From: Streptomyces spinoverrucosus
GTDB lineage: Bacteria > Actinomycetota > Actinomycetes > Streptomycetales > Streptomycetaceae
DNA length: 64,000 bases
NCBI RefSeq assembly: GCF_006539505.1
Contig: NZ_BJND01000036.1
Location: 1 to 64,000 of the forward strand
Direction of reading: 5' to 3'
The translations under genes were made by a program, and so were the position numbers. The notes beneath the pieces were generated by a model. The model was not told the origin of the DNA and did no database searches. It saw only the letters and a program-made list of their open reading frames with translations. This document shows positions 52,632 through 61,580 of the stretch, one piece after another; the first letter of the stretch is position 1; each line of letters starts with the position of its first letter.

Positions 52632-53096
52632 CTACTGCGCGAGCTCCACCTGGATCTCGACCTCCACCGGCGCGTCCAGCGGCAGCACCGCCACGCCCAC
52701 CGCGCTGCGCGCGTGCACGCCCTTGTCGCCGAGGACCTCTCCCAGGAGCTCGCTCGCGCCGTTGACGACGCCGGGCTGGCCGGTGAAGTCGGCGGCGGAG
52801 GCGACGAAGCCGACGACCTTCACCACGCGCGCGATGCGGTCCAGGTCGCCGGCGACGGACTTGACGGCCGCCAGCGCGTTCAAGGCGCAGATGCGGGCCA
52901 GGTCCTTGGCCTCCTCCGGGGTGACCTCCCCGCCGACCTTGCCGGTGACCGGAAGCTTGCCCTCCACCATCGGGAGCTGGCCGGCGGTGAAGACGTAGAG
53001 CCCGCTCTGCACGGCCGGCTGGTAGGCGGCCAGCGGCGGGACGACCTCCGGCAGCGTCAGGCCCAGCTCCGCGAGCTTCGCCTCGACGGCGCTCAC
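52632..53096 (-). CDS. RidA/YjgF-family protein
   Basis: 154 residues. YVFTAGQLPMVEGKLPVTGK and CALNALAAVKSVAGDL match the RidA fold. Archetypal members deaminate reactive enamines/imines using a conserved Arg late in the protein; here the matching region reads DKGVHARSAVGVAVLPLDAP with that Arg in HARSA. The GTG start overlaps the DUF4177 stop (GTGA), so the two are coupled. Confidence 0.9.
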   Translation of the reverse strand: MSAVEAKLAELGLTLPEVVPPLAAYQPAVQSGLYVFTAGQLPMVEGKLPVTGKVGGEVTPEEAKDLARICALNALAAVKSVAGDLDRIARVVKVVGFVASAADFTGQPGVVNGASELLGEVLGDKGVHARSAVGVAVLPLDAPVEVEIQVELAQ

Positions 53097-53254
53097 GCCT
53101 GCTTCTCCCGCTTCAGGTAGGCCACCAGCTGCTCGGGGTTGTTCGGCCCGGGCACGACCTGGACGAGCTCCCAGCCGTCCTCGCCCCAGGTGTCCAGAAT
53201 CTGCTTCGTGGCGTGGACGAGCAGCGGCACGGTTGCGTATTCCCACTTGGTCAT
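53093..53254 (-). CDS. DUF4177-family small protein
   Basis: 53 residues, TKWEYATVPLLVHATKQILD and GWELVQVVPGP: the short WEY...GWELV pattern of DUF4177. The function is unknown. TACAGT lies seven bases before the ATG and there is no ribosome site, so it is probably leaderless. It heads the RidA-NUDIX-MBL cluster and is divergent from the ArsA pair across a 130-base region. Confidence 0.85.
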   Translation of the reverse strand: MTKWEYATVPLLVHATKQILDTWGEDGWELVQVVPGPNNPEQLVAYLKREKQA

Positions 53255-53309
53255 GGGGCCGACTGTATCCGCTGGCGGGGGCGGTCATCGCGGCCGACCG
53301 CGGTGAGAG

Positions 53310-53341
53310 TTGTCCACAGGCTGCGAGGCGGGTTGTCCACA
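53310..53341. promoter_or_regulatory. Two direct DnaA-box-like sequences upstream of the ArsA-type operon
   Basis: TTGTCCACA occurs at 53310-53318 and 53333-53341 in the same orientation, each within GTTGTCCACAGGC, 23 bases apart. This is the preferred Streptomyces DnaA box. They lie 44-75 bases upstream of the first ArsA gene and next to its probable -10 (TACGCT), so DnaA or another protein may control transcription here. Confidence 0.6.
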
Positions 53342-53384
53342 GGCGGCAGATTGGTTCCGGCGCGAACTGGTTACGCTCGAAGAC

Positions 53385-54362
53385 GTGAGCAGGCTCCAGG
53401 TCGTCAGCGGCAAGGGCGGGACCGGCAAGACGACGGTCGCCGCGGCACTCGCGTTGGCTCTGGCCACGGAAGGGAAGCGGACGCTTCTCGTCGAGGTCGA
53501 GGGCCGACAGGGCATCGCACAACTCTTCGAAACGGAGGCGCTGCCCTATGAGGAACGGAAGATCGCCGTAGCCCCGGGCGGCGGCGAGGTGTTCGCCCTC
53601 GCCATCGATCCCGAACTGGCCCTCCTGGACTACCTCCAGATGTTCTACAAGCTGGGCAGCGCCGGACGGGCCCTGAAGAAGCTCGGCGCGATCGACTTCG
53701 CCACCACCATCGCGCCCGGCCTGCGGGACGTACTGCTGACCGGCAAGGCGTGCGAGGCGGTCCGGCGCAAGGACCGGACCGGGCGGTTCGTGTACGACTA
53801 CGTCATCATGGACGCGCCGCCCACGGGCCGGATCACGCGCTTTCTGAACGTCAACGACGAGGTCGCCGGGCTGGCGAAGATCGGCCCGATACACAATCAG
53901 GCACAGGCTGTGATGCGGGTGCTGAAGTCCCGCGAGACGGCCGTCCACTTGGTGGCCCTCCTGGAGGAGATGCCCGTACAGGAGACCGCGGACGGCATCG
54001 CCGAGCTGCGGGCGGCGCATCTGCCGGTCGGGCGGGTGATCGTGAACATGGTGCGGCCGGAGGTGCTGGACGCGGCCGACCTGGACCTCGTACGGACGGT
54101 GCCGCGCACCGATCTCGCCCAGTCGCTGTCGGCCGCCGGACTCGGCGGGGCGCGCCGCGGGCAGAACGCCGAGAAGCTGGTGGACCCGCTGCTGGCGCAG
54201 GCCGAGGAGTACGCCGAGCGGTATCTGCTGGAGCACGAACAGCGGTCTGTCCTCGCCGAGCTGGGCCTGCCGCTGCACGAACTGCCGCTGCTCGCCGAGG
54301 GCATGGATCTGGCGGGCCTGTACGAACTGGCCACCGAGCTGCGGAAGCAGGACGTCTCATGA
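53385..54362 (+). CDS. ArsA-like ATPase (first of a pair)
   Basis: 325 residues of the ArsA/Get3 class. The P-loop SGKGGTGKTT (7-16) has the signature lysine; VIMDAPPTGRITRFL is the switch/Walker B region. Arsenite-binding cysteines of true ArsA are not evident, so an arsenic role is unlikely. TACGCT lies seven bases before the GTG with no ribosome site, a leaderless start. It overlaps the second ATPase gene by four bases (ATGA). From memory, such a pair stands next to wblA in streptomycetes and mycobacteria. Confidence 0.88.
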   Translation: MSRLQVVSGKGGTGKTTVAAALALALATEGKRTLLVEVEGRQGIAQLFETEALPYEERKIAVAPGGGEVFALAIDPELALLDYLQMFYKLGSAGRALKKLGAIDFATTIAPGLRDVLLTGKACEAVRRKDRTGRFVYDYVIMDAPPTGRITRFLNVNDEVAGLAKIGPIHNQAQAVMRVLKSRETAVHLVALLEEMPVQETADGIAELRAAHLPVGRVIVNMVRPEVLDAADLDLVRTVPRTDLAQSLSAAGLGGARRGQNAEKLVDPLLAQAEEYAERYLLEHEQRSVLAELGLPLHELPLLAEGMDLAGLYELATELRKQDVS

Positions 54363-55738
54363 GCCCGGACTCCACATCGACGCACCACCACCTCGTCCCC
54401 GCGCGCGTGCTCGACGTCGATCCGCTGCTCGACGACCCGAAGACCCGCATCGTGGTGTGCTGCGGCTCGGGCGGGGTCGGCAAGACCACCACGGCGGCGG
54501 CCCTGGGCCTCCGGGCCGCCGAGCGCGGCCGCAAGGTCGTCGTGCTCACCATCGACCCGGCACGCCGGCTGGCGCAGTCCATGGGCATCGACTCGCTGGA
54601 CAACACCCCGCGCCGGGTGAAGGGCGTCGAGGGCGACGGCGAACTGCACGCGATGATGCTCGACATGAAGCGCACCTTCGACGAGATCGTCGAGGCGCAC
54701 GCGGATCCGCAGCGGGCGGCCGCGATCCTGTCGAACCCCTTCTACCAGTCGCTCTCGGCGGGCTTCGCGGGCACGCAGGAGTACATGGCGATGGAGAAGC
54801 TGGGCCAGCTGCGGGCCCGGGACGAGTGGGACCTGATCGTCGTCGACACGCCGCCCTCGCGCTCCGCGCTGGACTTCCTGGACGCGCCCAAGCGGCTGGG
54901 GTCGTTCCTGGACGGGCGGCTGATCCGGCTGCTGACGGCCCCGGCGAAGCTGGGCGGCCGGGCGGGGATGAAGTTCCTGAACGTCGGGATGTCGATGATG
55001 ACCGGCACGCTCGGCAAGCTGCTCGGCGGTCAGCTACTGAAGGACGTACAGACGTTCGTGGCGGCGATGGACACGACCTTCGGCGGCTTCCGCACGCGCG
55101 CGGACGCCACGTACAAGCTGCTCCAGGCGCCCGGGACGGCGTTCCTGGTGGTGGCGGCCCCGGAGCGGGACGCGCTGCGCGAGGCCGCGTACTTCGTGGA
55201 GCGGCTGGCCGCCGAGGACATGCCGCTGGCCGGGCTGGTGCTCAACCGCGTCCACGGCAGCGGCGCCGACCGCCTGTCGGCCGAGCGGGCGCTCGCCGCC
55301 GCGGAAAATCTTGAGGAGCCCCGCATTGTGGATCAGGGGGGAGGGAAAGCTGGACTTCGTAACTCTCCCGACACGTACGGCAGTTCAGATGCACCCGCTT
55401 CCGAGGCACCGGCTCCCGAAGCACTGCTCAACAACGAGGACTCCCCCGCCGTCACGGACGAGGACGACTCCCCCGTCGTCACCCCGGCCGCGGACGGGCA
55501 CACCTCACCCCGCACCGTCGACCAGCTCACCGCAGGCCTGCTGAGGCTGCACGCGGACCGTATGCAACTGCTCTCCCGCGAGCAGCGCACGCGCGACCGC
55601 TTCACCGCGCTGCACCCCGAAGTGGCGGTGGTCGAAGTGGCCGCACTGCCGGGCGATGTGCACGACCTCGCGGGGCTTCGGGACATCGGGGACCGGCTCG
55701 CGGCCCACCGGCCGGAGCTGTCGGTCGACGACGCCTGA
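54359..55738 (+). CDS. ArsA-like ATPase (second of a pair)
   Basis: 459 residues. The P-loop is CGSGGVGKTTT: the catalytic Lys is kept but the signature lysine of the class is replaced by Ser. IDPARRLAQSMG and VVDTPPSRSALDFLD are typical. An acidic, Pro/Thr-rich insert of about 80 residues interrupts the C-terminal part. The paired genes probably form a heterodimer in which one subunit lacks part of the active site (inference). It is convergent with wblA. Confidence 0.86.
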   Translation: MSPDSTSTHHHLVPARVLDVDPLLDDPKTRIVVCCGSGGVGKTTTAAALGLRAAERGRKVVVLTIDPARRLAQSMGIDSLDNTPRRVKGVEGDGELHAMMLDMKRTFDEIVEAHADPQRAAAILSNPFYQSLSAGFAGTQEYMAMEKLGQLRARDEWDLIVVDTPPSRSALDFLDAPKRLGSFLDGRLIRLLTAPAKLGGRAGMKFLNVGMSMMTGTLGKLLGGQLLKDVQTFVAAMDTTFGGFRTRADATYKLLQAPGTAFLVVAAPERDALREAAYFVERLAAEDMPLAGLVLNRVHGSGADRLSAERALAAAENLEEPRIVDQGGGKAGLRNSPDTYGSSDAPASEAPAPEALLNNEDSPAVTDEDDSPVVTPAADGHTSPRTVDQLTAGLLRLHADRMQLLSREQRTRDRFTALHPEVAVVEVAALPGDVHDLAGLRDIGDRLAAHRPELSVDDA

Positions 55739-55797
55739 AGGCGGGCTCCCTAAGGGCCTGATGGGCTCACGAAGGGCCTGAGGGGACGCCCGCAGCC

Positions 55798-56136
55798 TCA
55801 GCTGACCGCCGCGTAGTTCTCGTACACCTCGTCGTCATCGAGGGGCACCAGGCCGGCCCCCCGCTCGTACTCCGTCCGCGCGGTCTCCAGCAGCCGGCGC
55901 CAGGAGGTGACGGTCGGGCGCCTGCGCAGCAGTGCGCGGCGCTCCCGCTCGGTCATTCCTCCCCACACGCCGAACTCGACGCGGTTGTCCAGCGCGTCGG
56001 CCAGGCATTCCGTGCGTACCGGACATCCGGTGCACACCGCCTTGGCCCTGTTCTGCGCTGCTCCCTGAACGAACAGTTCATCCGGATCGGTAGTGCGGCA
56101 GGCCGCCTGCGCACTCCAGTCGGTTACCCAGCCCAT
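55798..56136 (-). CDS. wblA: WhiB-like iron-sulphur regulator WblA
   Basis: 112 residues. Cys13, Cys35, Cys38 and Cys44 (CTGCPVRTEC) bind the Fe-S cluster; GVWGG (56-60) and the basic ERERRALLRRRP form the DNA-binding part. WblA in Streptomyces is known to control sporulation and to hold back antibiotic production. The ATG at MGWVTDW is used since it gives the expected 112 residues; longer in-frame starts are in unconserved sequence. It is followed by the ArsA gene end on the opposite strand. Confidence 0.95.
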   Translation of the reverse strand: MGWVTDWSAQAACRTTDPDELFVQGAAQNRAKAVCTGCPVRTECLADALDNRVEFGVWGGMTERERRALLRRRPTVTSWRRLLETARTEYERGAGLVPLDDDEVYENYAAVS

Positions 56137-56554
56137 ACCGGCGCCGTCCTCTCCCGAATCGAGGCTCCCCCACGGCGGCAGCGGCATATTCACCGCCGCC
56201 AGTTGAGGACGTTACGGAAGGTGGGCACAGTGCAACACCCCCAGCGGGCCCAATCTTGAATGGCCCGAACGGACTATGCGCAAGCGGCAGATCACCCGGG
56301 GGAGTGAGCCCGCGACATGCGCGACAATCCCGGCATTTCGGGACGGTTCCGTTGCGTCACAACGGACGCCCAGTGACACACAAGGCCGATTCGGGCACGC
56401 GCCCAACACGCCTCGGCAAAAAAGGCCGAGAGGATCCGGAACGATTCGGGGTCGCCGGACGTATTGATACGTGGCCCTACTGCTGTGACAGTTGAGAGCA
56501 GCTTAGGCCAAGGCATATACGCGTGTCCGGCGAATGAGAACGTAGGCTGCCCTC
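56137..56554. other. Long upstream region of wblA and the PBP gene
   Basis: 418 bases with no gene. It must contain the wblA promoter(s), expected to be complex, and the PBP promoter; TAGGCT stands six bases before the PBP start. CCGTTG-CGTCA-CAACGG (56349-56365) is a perfect short palindrome that may be an operator. CTCGGC-AAAAAAG-GCCGAG (56412-56430) is a small hairpin with an A-run. Confidence 0.45.
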
Positions 56555-58843
56555 ATGCCAAAGAAGCGCTCGGGCGGTGGTCTGTCGGCGACGCAGCAGG
56601 CCGCCAAGTTCCTCGGAGTCAGTGTGCTCGCGGGAGCCGTCATGGCCGGCATCGCGCTGCCCGCCGTCGGCGCGCTGGGCCTCGCGGCGAAGGGCTCGGT
56701 GGAGAGCTTCGACGAGCTCCCCGCCAACATGAAGACCCCGCCGCTCAGCCAGCGGACCACCATCCTCGACTCCCGCGGCGACCACATCGCGACGGTCTAC
56801 TCGCGCGACCGCACGGTGGTCGAGCTCAAGGACATCTCGCCGTACATGCAGAAGGCGATCGTCGCGATCGAGGACTCGCGCTTCTACCAGCACGGCGCGG
56901 TCGACCTCAAGGGCGTCCTGCGCGCCCTGAACCGCAACGCGCAGAGCGGCGGCGTCGCCGAGGGCGCGTCCACGCTCACCCAGCAGTATGTGAAGAATGT
57001 CTTCGTGGAGGAGGCCGGCGACGACCCGACGAAGGTCGCGCAGGCCACCCAGCAGACCCTCGGCCGCAAGATCCGCGAGCTGAAGTTCGCGATCCAGGTC
57101 GAGGAGGAGCTCGGCAAGAAGAAGATCCTCGAGAACTATCTGAACATCACCTTCTTCGGCCAGCAGGCGTACGGCGTCGAGGCCGCGTCCCAGCGCTACT
57201 TCTCCAAGTCGGCCAAGGACCTCAGCCTCCCGGAGGCGGCGCTCCTCGCGGGCATCGTCCAGTCGCCCAGCCGGTACGACCCGGTCAACGACGAGGCGGA
57301 GGCCACCAAGCGGCGCAATGTCGTCCTGCAGCGCATGGCCGACGTCGGCGACATCTCCCAGGCGGACGCCGACGAGGCCAAGCAGGCGCCGCTGCGGCTG
57401 AAGATCAGCCGGCCGCAGAACGGCTGCATCACCGCCGTCAAGGGCGCCAGTTTCTTCTGCAAGTACGTCGAGAAGGTCTTCCTCAACGACCCGGTCTTCG
57501 GCAAGACCAAGGAGGAGCGGGCGAAGCTCTGGAACCAGGGCGGTCTGACCATCAAGACCACCCTCGACCCGCAGGCCCAGGACTCGGTCCAGGCCTCGCT
57601 CAAGGACCACGTCTACAAGGACGACCAGGTCGCGGCGGCGACCACCCTGGTCGAGCCCGGCACCGGCAAGATCCTCGGCATGGGCCAGTCGAAGCCGTTC
57701 GGCTACGGCAAGAACGAGACCGAGTACAACTACTCGGTCGACTCCTCCATGGGCGGCTCGAACTACGGCTTCCCGACCGGTTCGACGTTCAAGCCGTTCG
57801 TCGCGGCGGCCGCGCTGGAGGAGGGGCGGCCGCCCACGCAGGAGTACTCGTCGCCGTACGAGATGGAGTACCCGAGCCCGGTCCAGACGTGCTCCGGCAA
57901 GCCGTGGGTGAACACCGGCCCGAAGAAGGCGACCGTCGAGAACGAGGACGAGTCGGAGGTCGGGCCGTACCGCCTGGAGGAGGCGATGGCCAAGTCGGTC
58001 AACACCTACTTCGTGCAGATGATCTCGGACATCGGCCTCTGCCCGGTCATGAAGATGACCGACAATCTGCACGTCGTGCAGGGCAACGGCGACAAGCTCC
58101 CCGAGCTGCCCGCCATCTCCCTCGGCTCCAAGGGCATCTCCCCGCTGACCATGGCGACCGCGTACGCAGCCTTCGCCGCGCGCGGTATGTACTGCACGCC
58201 GATCGCCATCGAGTCGATCACGCAGAAGATCGGCAACGAGCAGAAGTCGCTTCCGGTGCCGAAGTCGACCTGCTCACGTGCAATGTCCGAGCGGACCGCC
58301 GACACCATCAACACCCTGCTGCGCGGTGTGGTCGACTCCGGTACGGGCCAGGAGGCGGGCCTGAGCGACCGCGACAGCGCCGGTAAGACGGGTACGACGG
58401 ACGAGCGCAAGAACGCCTGGTTCGTGGGCTACACGCCCAACCTGGCCGGCGCGGTCTGGGTCGGCAGCGCGACGCAGCAGGTCGAGATGGAGAACATCAC
58501 CATCGGCGGCGTCTCGCACGCCAAGGTCTACGGCGGCCGCGTCCCCGGCCCGATCTGGCGCGACGCCATGACCGGCGCCCTCGCGGGCAAGGAGCCGGCC
58601 TCCTTCAACATCGTCGACATCCCGGACGGCGGCGACCGCGAAGGTGACCGTGGTGAGCGCGGCGACAACGACAACGGCAACGGCGACAACGAGGGCGGCC
58701 TGATCGAGGGGCTGACCAACGGGGGTACGGACGGGGGGACGTTCCCGGACCCCACGTTCTCGATCCCCGAGGGCTGGATCCAGGGCGGCGACAACGGCGG
58801 GAACAACGGGAACGGGAACGGCAACGGGGGGAACTGGCCGTGA
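56555..58843 (+). CDS. Class A penicillin-binding protein (glycosyltransferase/transpeptidase)
   Basis: 762 residues. One N-terminal membrane helix, a GT51 domain (EDSRFYQHGAVDLKG with Glu106; GASTLTQQYVKN) and a transpeptidase with GSTFKPF (SxxK), SVN and KTGTT. It polymerises and cross-links peptidoglycan outside the membrane. The C-terminal 80 residues are Gly/Asn/Asp-rich (GNNGNGNGNGGNW). TAGGCT six bases before the ATG and no ribosome site suggest a leaderless transcript. Confidence 0.95.
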   Translation: MPKKRSGGGLSATQQAAKFLGVSVLAGAVMAGIALPAVGALGLAAKGSVESFDELPANMKTPPLSQRTTILDSRGDHIATVYSRDRTVVELKDISPYMQKAIVAIEDSRFYQHGAVDLKGVLRALNRNAQSGGVAEGASTLTQQYVKNVFVEEAGDDPTKVAQATQQTLGRKIRELKFAIQVEEELGKKKILENYLNITFFGQQAYGVEAASQRYFSKSAKDLSLPEAALLAGIVQSPSRYDPVNDEAEATKRRNVVLQRMADVGDISQADADEAKQAPLRLKISRPQNGCITAVKGASFFCKYVEKVFLNDPVFGKTKEERAKLWNQGGLTIKTTLDPQAQDSVQASLKDHVYKDDQVAAATTLVEPGTGKILGMGQSKPFGYGKNETEYNYSVDSSMGGSNYGFPTGSTFKPFVAAAALEEGRPPTQEYSSPYEMEYPSPVQTCSGKPWVNTGPKKATVENEDESEVGPYRLEEAMAKSVNTYFVQMISDIGLCPVMKMTDNLHVVQGNGDKLPELPAISLGSKGISPLTMATAYAAFAARGMYCTPIAIESITQKIGNEQKSLPVPKSTCSRAMSERTADTINTLLRGVVDSGTGQEAGLSDRDSAGKTGTTDERKNAWFVGYTPNLAGAVWVGSATQQVEMENITIGGVSHAKVYGGRVPGPIWRDAMTGALAGKEPASFNIVDIPDGGDREGDRGERGDNDNGNGDNEGGLIEGLTNGGTDGGTFPDPTFSIPEGWIQGGDNGGNNGNGNGNGGNWP

Positions 58844-58872
58844 TGCGTTGACCCAGACGGTGGTACGACGAT

Positions 58873-58965
58873 GGGGGCGCCCTTTTGAGAAGGGGCGCCC
58901 CCGTTGGCGTACTGGGACTGGGCGCCCTTCTTGATGGGGGCTCCCCCGTTGGCGTACAGCCGCAG
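58873..58965. repeat. Duplicated terminator unit (2 x 45 bases) after the PBP gene
   Basis: GGCGCCCTT begins two 45-base units (58876-58920 and 58921-58965), each ending in CCCCCGTTGGCGTAC-type sequence. Unit one forms a strong hairpin (GGGGGCGCCC with GGGCGCCCCC), a probable terminator for the convergent PBP and YqeY genes; unit two is diverged. Confidence 0.7.
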
Positions 58966-58994
58966 GCTTGTCGCGGTGGCCGGCGGCTGCCGCC

Positions 58995-59459
58995 TCAGCC
59001 CGCGAGGAGCTTCTTCACCGCCGCTGCGACGCGGCCGCCCTCCGCCAGGCCGGCGACCTTCGGGTTCACGATCTTCATGACCGCGCCCATGGCCCGCGGC
59101 CCCTCCGCGCCGGCGGCCTTCGCCTCCTCCACCGCCTGAGCCACGATCTTGTTCAGCTCCTCGTCGGACAGCTGCTTGGGCAGGTACGCGGCGAGCACCT
59201 CGCCCTCCGCCTTCTCCCGCTCGGCCGACTCGGCGCGACCACCCTGCGCGAAGGCGTCCGCGGCCTCCCGCCGCTTCTTCGCCTCGCGGGTGATCACTTT
59301 CGTGACCTCCTCGTCGGAGAGCTCGCGCTTCTCCGTGCCCGCGACCTCCTCCTTGGTGATCGCGGCGAGCGTCAGCCGGAGCGTCGAGGAGCGGAGCTCG
59401 TCGCGCTCCTTGATCGCGGCGTTGAGGTCTTCCTGCAGCTTCGACTTGAGCGTGGTCAT
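58995..59459 (-). CDS. GatB/YqeY domain-containing protein
   Basis: 154 residues, all helical. LKSKLQEDLNAAIKERDELR opens the YqeY domain, and YLPKQLSDEELNKIV is the usual middle. It is related to the C-terminus of GatB of the tRNA-dependent amidotransferase; the free-standing form has no firmly known role. ATG as in relatives. It is divergent from the phosphoesterase gene. Confidence 0.9.
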   Translation of the reverse strand: MTTLKSKLQEDLNAAIKERDELRSSTLRLTLAAITKEEVAGTEKRELSDEEVTKVITREAKKRREAADAFAQGGRAESAEREKAEGEVLAAYLPKQLSDEELNKIVAQAVEEAKAAGAEGPRAMGAVMKIVNPKVAGLAEGGRVAAAVKKLLAG

Positions 59460-59553
59460 GGGGTCGATTGTCGCAGGTGTGCACGGCTGGACGCCCGTTG
59501 ATTTAAGGGGCGGTCGGGCGCGGGGGCGCTACAGCGTCTGACACGATGGGCGT

Positions 59554-60480
59554 ATGCGCGCGCGATACGGAGTACCCCTCGGCATCACGGCGGTCGCGGC
59601 CGCCGGTCTCGTCTACTCGGCCGGGTTCGAGGCCCATTCCTTCCGCCTGCGACGGGTGACCGTCCCCGTCCTGCCCGCGGGCATGCGCCCGCTGCGCGTG
59701 CTGCACGTCTCCGACATCCACATGGTCGGCGGCCAGCGCAAGAAGCAGCGCTGGCTGCGCTCGCTGGCCGGCCTGCGCCCGGACTTCGTGATCAACACCG
59801 GCGACAACCTCTCCGACCCGGAGGGCGTACCGGAGGTGCTGGACGCGCTGGGGCCCCTGATGGAGTTCCCGGGCGCGTACGTCTTCGGCTCCAACGACTA
59901 CTACGGCCCCAAGCTGCGCAACCCCGCCCGCTATCTGATCGAGAAGGCCCAGGGCCGCCACGGCCTGAACGGCAACGCGCCCGCCGTCGGCGTCGTCCAC
60001 AACCCGTGGGAGGACCTGCGGGACGGTTTCGACGCGGCGGGCTGGCTGAACCTCACGAACACGCGGGGGATGCTGAAGGTCGACGGCGTCACGGTGGAGA
60101 TGACGGGCGTGGACGACCCGCACATCAAGCGGGACCGCTACGCGACAGTGGCGGGCGGTCCGTCGTCGTCGGCGGACTTCTCGATGGGCGTGGTGCACGC
60201 CCCGTACCTGCGCAGCCTGGACGCCTTCACGGCCGACGGCTACCCCTTGATCCTGGCCGGCCACACCCACGGCGGCCAGCTCTGCGTCCCCTTCTACGGC
60301 GCCCTGGTCACCAACTGCGACCTGGACACGGACCGGGTGAAGGGCCTGTCGACGCACACCTCCGAGGGCCAGACGTCCTACCTGCACGTGTCGGCGGGGT
60401 GTGGGACGAATCGGTATACGCCGGTGCGGTTTGCTTGTCCGCCGGAAGCTACGTTGATGACGTTGGTGGGGCGGGGGTAG
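59554..60480 (+). CDS. Membrane-anchored calcineurin-like metallophosphoesterase
   Basis: 308 residues. One N-terminal membrane helix (PLGITAVAAAGLVYSAGFE), then metal ligands in order: SDIHMVG, TGDNLSD, GSNDYYG, the His of VVHAP, and GHTHGGQ. The domain would be outside or on the membrane surface. Related enzymes act on lipid A precursors or phospholipids; the substrate is not known here. The stop lies within a 37-base duplicated sequence. Confidence 0.88.
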   Translation: MRARYGVPLGITAVAAAGLVYSAGFEAHSFRLRRVTVPVLPAGMRPLRVLHVSDIHMVGGQRKKQRWLRSLAGLRPDFVINTGDNLSDPEGVPEVLDALGPLMEFPGAYVFGSNDYYGPKLRNPARYLIEKAQGRHGLNGNAPAVGVVHNPWEDLRDGFDAAGWLNLTNTRGMLKVDGVTVEMTGVDDPHIKRDRYATVAGGPSSSADFSMGVVHAPYLRSLDAFTADGYPLILAGHTHGGQLCVPFYGALVTNCDLDTDRVKGLSTHTSEGQTSYLHVSAGCGTNRYTPVRFACPPEATLMTLVGRG

Positions 60481-60541
60481 GGCGCCGGGGTCGCCGGAGT
60501 CGCCGGGGCGGGGGTAGGGCGCCAGGGCCGCCGGAGTCGCC
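60468..60541 (+). repeat. 37-base tandem duplication at the end of the phosphoesterase gene
   Basis: GGGGCGGGGGTAGGGCGCC starts both units (60468 and 60505); they differ at three or four bases. The first unit contains the stop codon of the phosphoesterase. Confidence 0.75.
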
Positions 60542-60662
60542 GGGGCAAGGCAGACGAGCCACAAGGACCGGGCAAGGGCAAGGCACCGGCAGACACCGGT
60601 CGACGTAACCCACACAGCCCACCCGCAATGCCCCATTTGCCCGATCTGCTTAGCGTGAGGGC

Positions 60663-61457
60663 ATGACCGCCCCGATACCCAGGGACATCCCGGATCTCCC
60701 CGCGATCCCGGGCGTGCCCGGGCTGCTGCCCTCCCCGGTTCCCGCCACGGCGGTGGTACCCCCCGTACGCCGCCCCGTGACCGCTGCCTTCCGCCTCCTG
60801 ACCGCGCTGACGGTGGCGGTCGGCGTAACGATCTTCCTGCTCCTCGGCAGCCCGCCCCGGGTGCTGAGCCACTTCACGATCCAGAGCAGCATCCTGCTGG
60901 CCGTCGTCCTCACGATCTCGGCCCGCCGAGCCTGGACGGCCCGCCGCCCCCTGCCGTCGGCCGTGACGGGCGCGACACTCCTCTACGTGCTGACCGCGGC
61001 CCTCGTCCACCACCTGCTCCTGGCGGACGCGTCGAGCCCGTTCGCGATGACGACGACGATGACCGGCGACGCACACCCCACGCTGCTGCAGTCGATCGCC
61101 GACCACATCCTGCACACGGCGGTCCCGACAGCGGCCGTACTGGACTGGCTGCTCCTCACCCCCTCCGGCCGCCTGCACCTCCGCCAGGCCACCACCTGGC
61201 TCCTCTACCCCCTGGCCTACCTGGCCTTCTCCTTCGCCCGGGGCGAGTACCTGCCGCCCGGCACGCCGGGCCGCTACCTCTACCCGTTCCTCGACGTCGC
61301 CCAGCACGGCTACAAGAGCGTCCTCGGCAACGCCCTCCTCCTCGGCCTCTCCATCTACGCCCTGGCCGTGCTCCTGGTCGCCCTCGACCACGCCCGCCCG
61401 AACCCCGTCCGCCACCGCACGAAAACCGGATTTCGTCTCCAGCCACCAGTGGGCTAA
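60663..61457 (+). CDS. Pr6Pr-like integral membrane protein
   Basis: 264 residues. A Pro-rich N-terminus (30 residues) precedes six membrane helices, with HHLLLAD and FARGEYLPPG in the loops, the pattern of Pr6Pr/FAR-17a-like proteins. Their function is not firmly known. TAGCGT six bases before the ATG, with only GAGGG between, suggests a leaderless or near-leaderless start. It is the last core gene before tRNA-Pro. Confidence 0.75.
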   Translation: MTAPIPRDIPDLPAIPGVPGLLPSPVPATAVVPPVRRPVTAAFRLLTALTVAVGVTIFLLLGSPPRVLSHFTIQSSILLAVVLTISARRAWTARRPLPSAVTGATLLYVLTAALVHHLLLADASSPFAMTTTMTGDAHPTLLQSIADHILHTAVPTAAVLDWLLLTPSGRLHLRQATTWLLYPLAYLAFSFARGEYLPPGTPGRYLYPFLDVAQHGYKSVLGNALLLGLSIYALAVLLVALDHARPNPVRHRTKTGFRLQPPVG

Positions 61458-61489
61458 AGTAAACGACGTCGCCGCGACAGCAGCGACAT

Positions 61490-61563
61490 CGGGGTGTAGC
61501 GCAGCTTGGCAGCGCGCTTCGTTCGGGACGAAGAGGTCGTGGGTTCAAATCCCGCCACCCCGA
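61490..61563 (+). tRNA. tRNA-Pro (CGG)
   Basis: Acceptor CGGGGTG pairs with CACCCCG; D-arm GTAGCGCAGCTTGGCAGCGC; anticodon loop TTCGGGA (anticodon CGG); T-arm GGGTTCAAATCCC. No CCA is encoded. It is probably the chromosomal attachment site of the element to its right. Confidence 0.95.
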
Positions 61564-61580
61564 CAGGGAAGTACCAGGTC

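Noticed and set aside
53385..55738. Arsenic resistance operon
   Set aside because: The ATPases look like ArsA, but no ArsB, ArsC or ArsR is nearby and the arsenite-binding cysteines are not evident.
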